A stretch of DNA of 64,000 nucleotides, taken from assembly GCA_035578155.1 (NCBI GenBank), contig JAPWDM010000007.1:29362413-29426412 (forward strand), given 5' to 3'. The DNA comes from Brachynemurus nebulosus. Taxonomy: Eukaryota > Arthropoda > Insecta > Neuroptera > Myrmeleontidae. The notes beneath the pieces are model-generated. The model was not told where the DNA came from, did no database searches, and saw only the letters and a program-made list of their open reading frames with translations. The stretch's first letter is position 1. Every line of letters begins with the position of its first letter. Position numbers and translations under genes: made by a program. Below, one piece after another: positions 59,123-64,000 of this stretch.

Positions 59123-59867
59123 TTAAGGGGGACCACTTGTGTGACATTTTGAAAAAATTGGAAAATTTTTTTTTGCATGTTTCGATAGTCCATACCTTTA
59201 AAAATAACATACTAAAATTTCAAGTGTATATCTCAAATAGTTTTTGAGTTACAGCCATCTGAACAGCGGATTCTGATTTTCATTGTTAACTTTGAGGTAT
59301 TGAGAAATGCATGAAGGTTGATAGTTCGGGAGTTTCTGGACGTGGCTGCCAGTCACATGTTGTGAAGCAGCTAGACCCAGCCACATTTAAACGACTCATC
59401 CAGTTTTACTATGACCGTTATAGTGAGTACATCGTAAATAATTTTAGTAAAAATTCTCAGTGATTAAAACTAAAAGGTAAGGTAAAAAAAAACATTTTTC
59501 AAATTTGCTACAGTTATAACTCGAAGACAAATCATCCGATCGATTTGATTCTTATTGCAGCTTCTTTTATATATGTTTTTTCGTGCCATGAACCTCCAGT
59601 TTTCCGATCGAATAGAAAATGTAATTGTTGCAGGCCAAAAATCATCAAATTTTCGCTTTTTTTTAAAAACTCCGCCATTTTGTCAAATTTCAACTTTTTT
59701 TGATTGAGGTTCACGGCACGGGCAATACCTACTAGTTTAATAGGCTTGTTGGTTTTTCTGATTTCAGGCACTGTGAAGGTCGCTATCACTGCAGCAGGGG
59801 GGGGGACTTTTTTTGGAGCCCTGGGAGATCGCGAATAACTCACTGAATTTTCAATTTTTTGGTCCAA
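59123..59867. mobile_element. TTAA element, GGGGGACCACT family, right end missing
   Basis: TTAA at 59123-59126 is followed by GGGGGACCACTTGTGTGAC; the sequence then follows 26908 back to about 26195 in reverse. It breaks off at 59867, about 150 bases before the expected far end, where a different element begins. The 111-codon minus-strand frame across it is not a gene. Confidence 0.75.
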
Positions 59868-60051
59868 ATGGGTCTGATATCGCTCCGATACCGCTCCGAT
59901 AAAATATTATCTGAGACGTATTGGTATTGGAGCGATACTGGAGTGGGAGCGTATCGCGACTGATGTCGGAGCGGTATTAGAGCGGATTTTATCGAATCGG
60001 GAGCGTAACGATATTGTATCGATAGCGGAGCGTTAATATGGATCGGGCCTT
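59868..60051. mobile_element. Right part of an AAGCCCRATTTACATT-family copy
   Basis: GGTCTGATATCGCTCCGATA..., GTATTGGAGCGATACTGGAG and the end GCGTTAATATGGATCGGGCCTTA match the second half of 19149-19599. Its left half is missing where it meets the TTAA element. Confidence 0.6.
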
Positions 60052-60118
60052 ATGATCCCATAAATGTTAACTGTCCAAAATTTACAATCTACTAAACAAC
60101 AACATCCTTATTATACAC

Positions 60119-60410
60119 TAGCCGTACCCGCGACGTCGTTCGCGCAAAGCATTGTTATAAACTCAATGACAAGTATGTAAGTGTAATAATTATACAGAAC
60201 TTGCAAAGAATAATAATTTTTGTGTAATACGTGCACATGCACAAAATGGTTTTTCTATTTTCCCGTGGGAATGAAGCATTTTCCTGGAGTAAGAAGTATC
60301 TTAAATGTTGCCCTAGGTAATAAGTTATCACCACACCAAATTTTATTAAAATCCGTCTAATAGTTTTTTCGTGATGCGTGAACAGACAGACAGACAAAAA
60401 TTCTAAAAAT
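60119..60410 (+). repeat. CTAGCCGTACCCGCGAC-type interspersed repeat
   Basis: Head CTAGCCGTACCCGCGACGTC and tail AAATCCGTCTAATAGTTTTT, CGTGATGCGTGAACAGACAG with GACA repeats are words I know as a common arthropod repeat related to non-LTR elements; the class is not certain here. Confidence 0.45.
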
Positions 60411-62042
60411 CGCTGTTTTGGTAACTATATCGATAACTATTTACAGTACCAGTACAATTTTCAAAAAAATATTCCATGTACAGAAATGGTCTCGTTACAA
60501 TTTTATTATACGTATAGATATACACCAATTTCAAATTACGTCCCGGCATAAAATTTCCCGTGTACATATGTGCTATGATTAGTTTTAATATATTGATAAG
60601 ATTATGTTAGTGGGTGGTTGGGCGTCGCGACGTCACACAACGAATGGTAGTACGGGAATATTGAACTTAAAATTACTCTTTAGATATAAATATATGCATA
60701 TATTGACAGGTTCGACTACTACTTACTTTGTTGTATGTATATGATATTCTGTGATTTGCATGGTAACAAGCTTATTCTGGTTACCACAAACACCAAACGG
60801 AATATGTTACTTAGAATATCTTCTTGTATGGTGGCATCGCGACGTCAACGTCTTGTTATTATCTTAGGGGGATATCTAATTTACATTTACTAATTTCAAA
60901 TCACACCCTGCCAATATTATAACGCCCGTATCAATTTCTCATTCGATGTGTTTTCTTTTTAGAAGTTGTTTTTGTTGTTTTTTTTTTTTTTTTTTTGAAA
61001 CTTTTAAATCATGTGGCATTATCGGTGATGGGAGCGAGACAAAAGAATGGGGGGAGTATATGGCGGTTATGGGGTTTTGTAGATGTGTGATATAGGTATT
61101 CTGATCGGCTGTGGTTTTATTATAATATGTATATTATAATGTAATTTTTGTAAGTCACTGGTAGCGGAGGATTTTATTAAAAATGGATTTTTTTTGATTA
61201 AAATATGTTGTGTGTGTTTCGGTTATTTCAAATCAGTGTCATACACGAAATAATAAGTTGCTTTGAGAAATCATTTCAATAATTTATTTTTGAAATCTAA
61301 AAAAATTAATTTAAAAAAAAAAATTATGAAAACGATTGGATTCGAACATTGTACCTTTCAGTTACTAACAAGGAAAGGTTCCCAGGTGTCCGCCTCCGAT
61401 TTCAATGCCATTGAAATATGTTATTCTACGTCGAAATCTAAGAGACACGTATTTTGTTTTATCGGCGGAAAAACAGTTTGAAGGGGTGAAATCGCCCTTC
61501 AAAAAATGGGGTAAAAATTTAATTTTTCAAATATCTCGAAAACAGTAAGAGATAGAGCAAAAGTTTAAATTGGCGATATTACTCTTTTTTAAAGACTTAT
61601 CTATTGTTATGCAATTTGTTCAATTTACACAAACAGGGGTGGTTGGGGGTTAAAATTTGGGGGTTAATTTTGCAAAAAGGGAGTGAAAATTAAACAATAT
61701 AAAAATTTTGATTACAGATTTGAAATTTACGTCAGAAAATCGAATTCACCTGTTTTTGCTCAATATCCTAATATTAAGTCTAGGGGTAGTTAACTAGGGG
61801 GTGACTGTGTCGAATAGTCGTACTGCTTGGGTAGTTCAGGAAGTTCTTCTTCATGGAAAATAGTTTAAGACATTTAGAATAACGTAGAAATGAAATTTTC
61901 GATTTCAAAATTCAATTTGAGCAACACTGGAGAGGGGTGAGTCACTCTCTTGAATTACGTACTATAGTTTACATACACTCATTTTTAATATTAACACACT
62001 GTCAGTGGGTAATAATGTCACAATAAGTGGTTCTGAAGTTGG
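60411..62042. other. Unassigned; nothing recognised
   Basis: A G/A-rich patch near 61020-61070 and GAAGGGGTGAAATCGCCCTTC near 61480-61500 are the only marked features. No frame carries a domain. Confidence 0.3.
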
Positions 62043-62180
62043 ACTATCGTATGTAAGGTTTTTATTAGGTTTCCATTCATTTTGACAATATCGTTATTTT
62101 CGGTATCGATAATTTTCGATAACGAAAACTATAACATCCATTAAAAAAACAAACCTTATAAAAACCTTACATACGATAGT
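62043..62180. repeat. 138-bp inverted repeat with nested inner hairpin
   Basis: ACTATCGTATGTAAGGTTTT (23 bases in all) at 62043-62065 is perfectly inverted at 62158-62180. The 92-base centre itself contains ATCGTTATTTTCG and its inverted partner CGATAACGAAAA around TATCGATAATT. It is short enough to be a minimal MITE or a structured RNA. Confidence 0.7.
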
Positions 62181-62400
62181 TAAATTACACTTAACCTTTT
62201 TAAAATAAAACTCGCTGTAGGTACCTATGCAAATAAATATTACAAAAAATATTACTTTTATCGAAAAATTTATTAACTTGGGATTTCCCTTACATTTGTT
62301 TTGATATATATCTACCTCTATCTCTAACATCCCCCACTAATACTTCACTTCATTTTTATAATATAAATAGCTTCGCCTAAAAGAACAGTTTTTAGTTATG

Positions 62401-62467
62401 TTTTTCACCTGAGGATGGCGTAATGGCCGAAAGTCGACTCGTGTTTATACGAGTTTTGTTGTGAAAA
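62401..62467 (+). ncRNA. Hammerhead-ribozyme-like motif, Penelope-like context
   Basis: In order: stem I strand TTTTCAC (62402-62408), CTGAGGA (62409-62415), stem II GGC/GCC with loop GTAATG, GAAA (62429-62432), a stem III region with a clear 6-bp hairpin ACTCGT/ACGAGT, GTT, then GTGAAAA (62461-62467) complementary to TTTTCAC. This is the element order of a hammerhead with CUGANGA and GAAA boxes. The base of stem III has mismatches, so activity is uncertain. Confidence 0.5.
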
Positions 62468-63182
62468 GTGACAAAGCAACGATCCCATGTTTTTTTAATA
62501 TGGATTTTCACAAAGTAAACCTTTGAAATATTAATTATTTAATAAAATTTGTATCGTTTAGATCCATTTCATACTCTAGCCCCGTTCTCCATACACTTTC
62601 GCTCCAGTATCGCTTCGGCCATTCTTTAATGTCTGAAGATACAATTAATTAACCGGTTCAATTAGTTGTAAATTATCGAACGTTTACTATCCTGTCACAC
62701 AGTAACATAATAACAAAATATTTCATACATTTATAATTTATTTCACATTAAGTCAGTTATTTTCGTGTACGCCTCTGAGACTAAGTTAATCATAGCTAAG
62801 TTTCAATTATCTAAACTCAATTATAGGTTATGAGGTCTGTGTGATCGACCAATGTAGCTAAATTATTAACTGGTTAGATGAAAAAAAAAATTCTGTTTTC
62901 AAATACAGGCTTCGAAAATGGTAATTATTGTACAAACATATACATACATATATCAATGGATAATTCTATTTTTGATTTCCGATCTTCATATTTATAATGA
63001 TATTTTCGGATAAATTAGTTTATTTTTTTCCTTTTTTATTGAGATACATAATATTAAAATATTTCTTTCGGTACTACTATAGTATGCGATATACTTTATT
63101 CCTAAATATTTGCTGCTTTGCCGTACAGGCATTATCAAATTTTTCACAATTTTTAGGATCAAATGTAGGAAATTTAATTGTA
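62468..63182. other. Unassigned; nothing recognised
   Basis: AT-rich; a short CGCTCCAGTATCGCTTC near 62599 recalls the 19149 family, too short to call. Confidence 0.3.
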
Positions 63183-63898
63183 TACAGGATGTTAGTGAAT
63201 AAGTGCGAAATATTTTAATGGGTGATTGCTGAGGTTTTTTTATGTAAAAAAGTTCACATCAACCCATATCCGAAAACGCTTAGTTTCCAAGATACAGAGT
63301 GTTCAGTTTCTCGTCTTTTTTAAATATTTTCTTAAATATTTAAAAAACGTTTTGAGATATTCACATAAAATTCGGGATACGCTACGACAGGATAAATACC
63401 CATATTCTGAAGTAGACAGAATATTTCCATTCAAACCAGTGGCGTCTGTATGGCCATATGATGATATATTTTTGAAGAAAAAAAAAGGGACGCCAATGAT
63501 TTTTTCCAATTTGAAAATGTTTTTTTTTTTAAATGTTCTATAAATTGTTGACAAAAATGACCTCTTAGTATTTTGTCGTTCATGTGTCCGTTTTCAAGAT
63601 AGAAAGCAATTACTGTTCTTACTACAAAATCGGTTTAGGTTCTCGTATTAACTGCTGAGGTCATTTTATGAAAAAGTCTTACCAAAAAAAAGGTGAAGAC
63701 GCCTCATTTCTACAGTATGACCACATAATTTGTTTTTAATTTTATATAGAAAAATATTTTTAAAAAACAAGAAACGGGACACTCTGTATCTTGGAAACTA
63801 AACGTTTTCGGACCTGGGTTTATATAAACTTTTTTACATAAAAAAACCTCAGCAATCACCCAATAAAATTTTTCGCACTTTTCACTAACATCCTGTAT
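63183..63898. mobile_element. TA-flanked element with about 125-bp TIRs
   Basis: Left arm TATACAGGATGTTAGTGAAT and right arm (minus strand TATACAGGATGTTAGTGAAA) match for roughly 125 bases, through GGGTGATTGCTGAGG, TATGTAAAAAAGTT, and TTTCCAAGATACAGAGTGT. TATA at both ends fits a TA target. The 460-bp centre has no readable transposase; overlapping frames on both strands are not genes. Confidence 0.85.
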
Positions 63899-64000
63899 AT
63901 ATAACTGAGATTATGAGATGAGTTCAAATATTTTAATAAAAAATAATCATGTGAAAACTAATGAATTGTTCCAGAAAAATAAAAACATCAATGCGTAGTT

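Noticed and set aside
59532..59867. 111-codon minus-strand frame
   Set aside because: It is part of a TTAA MITE whose full copy at 26.0-26.9 kb does not keep the frame open.
63226..63554. Overlapping frames of 105 and 83 codons on opposite strands
   Set aside because: They lie inside the long-TIR element and show no motif.

Overview
This window reads as AT-rich intergenic or intronic DNA from an arthropod nuclear genome, most likely an insect. I found no intact protein-coding gene of any kind, no host exon I would defend, no rRNA, no tRNA gene and no CRISPR array. Long A/T runs, several (TA)n microsatellites of 60 to 100 bp, a decayed mariner, a pogo/Tigger relic, many hAT and piggyBac-like miniature elements, and a Helentron/DINE-like family all point to an insect. 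The species cannot be fixed from what is here.

Nearly everything recognisable is transposon-derived, and much of it can be delimited because terminal inverted repeats (TIRs) and target-site duplications (TSDs) survive. The main families are: (1) hAT-type elements with 8-bp TSDs, including five copies of a family with inverted arrays of the hexamer CAAGAC (17.0, 33.6, 36.9, 53.4 and 56.0 kb), four of them with perfect TSDs; (2) a piggyBac-like non-autonomous family with TTAA TSDs and tips like CCCTAGAATCATACGT (6, 14 and 23 kb); (3) a second TTAA family with tips GGGGGACACACTAGTGTG (8, 9.5, 26 and 59 kb); (4) a Helentron-like (HINE) family of eight substantial copies with an 11-bp subterminal inverted repeat, an internal microsatellite and a 3' hairpin; (5) several TA-flanked Tc1/mariner/pogo-like elements; (6) Penelope-like terminal-repeat fragments with hammerhead-ribozyme-like cores (14-15 kb and 62.4 kb); (7) a near-perfect 711-bp fold-back at 54 kb; (8) tandem repeats, including a 168-bp satellite.

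Layout: 0-4 kb holds TTAACACAAA-rich elements and a small hAT element; 5.7-6.8 kb a hAT element inside a piggyBac-like element; 7.9-9.6 kb a 332-bp tandem duplication whose second unit carries a mariner; 13.6-15.3 kb an inverted pair of Penelope-like repeats split by a piggyBac-like element; 15.9-19.6 kb a Mutator-like element, a hAT copy inside a tandem repeat, and two further elements; 20-26.9 kb a truncated hAT carrying a first exon and both TTAA families; 27.6-31.6 kb nested TA/hAT elements and a Tigger relic; 32-38 kb a SINE-like unit, more hAT copies and a Tc1/mariner-type transposase C-terminus; 39-44 kb tandem repeats and three well-bounded elements; 45-52 kb HINE copies; 53-58.5 kb hAT elements, the fold-back and the satellite; 59-64 kb a chimera of two elements, hairpins, a ribozyme candidate and a long-TIR element.

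The coding remnants are all transposase fragments: a mariner transposase with an internal deletion and stops, a hAT first exon, a 28-codon Tigger N-terminus behind a recognisable promoter, a 26-codon pogo-like N-terminus, a frameshifted relic in the Mutator-like element, and a frameshifted DDE C-terminus. There is no metabolic or operon-like relation between features; what links them is insertion order, which several nested insertions make readable.
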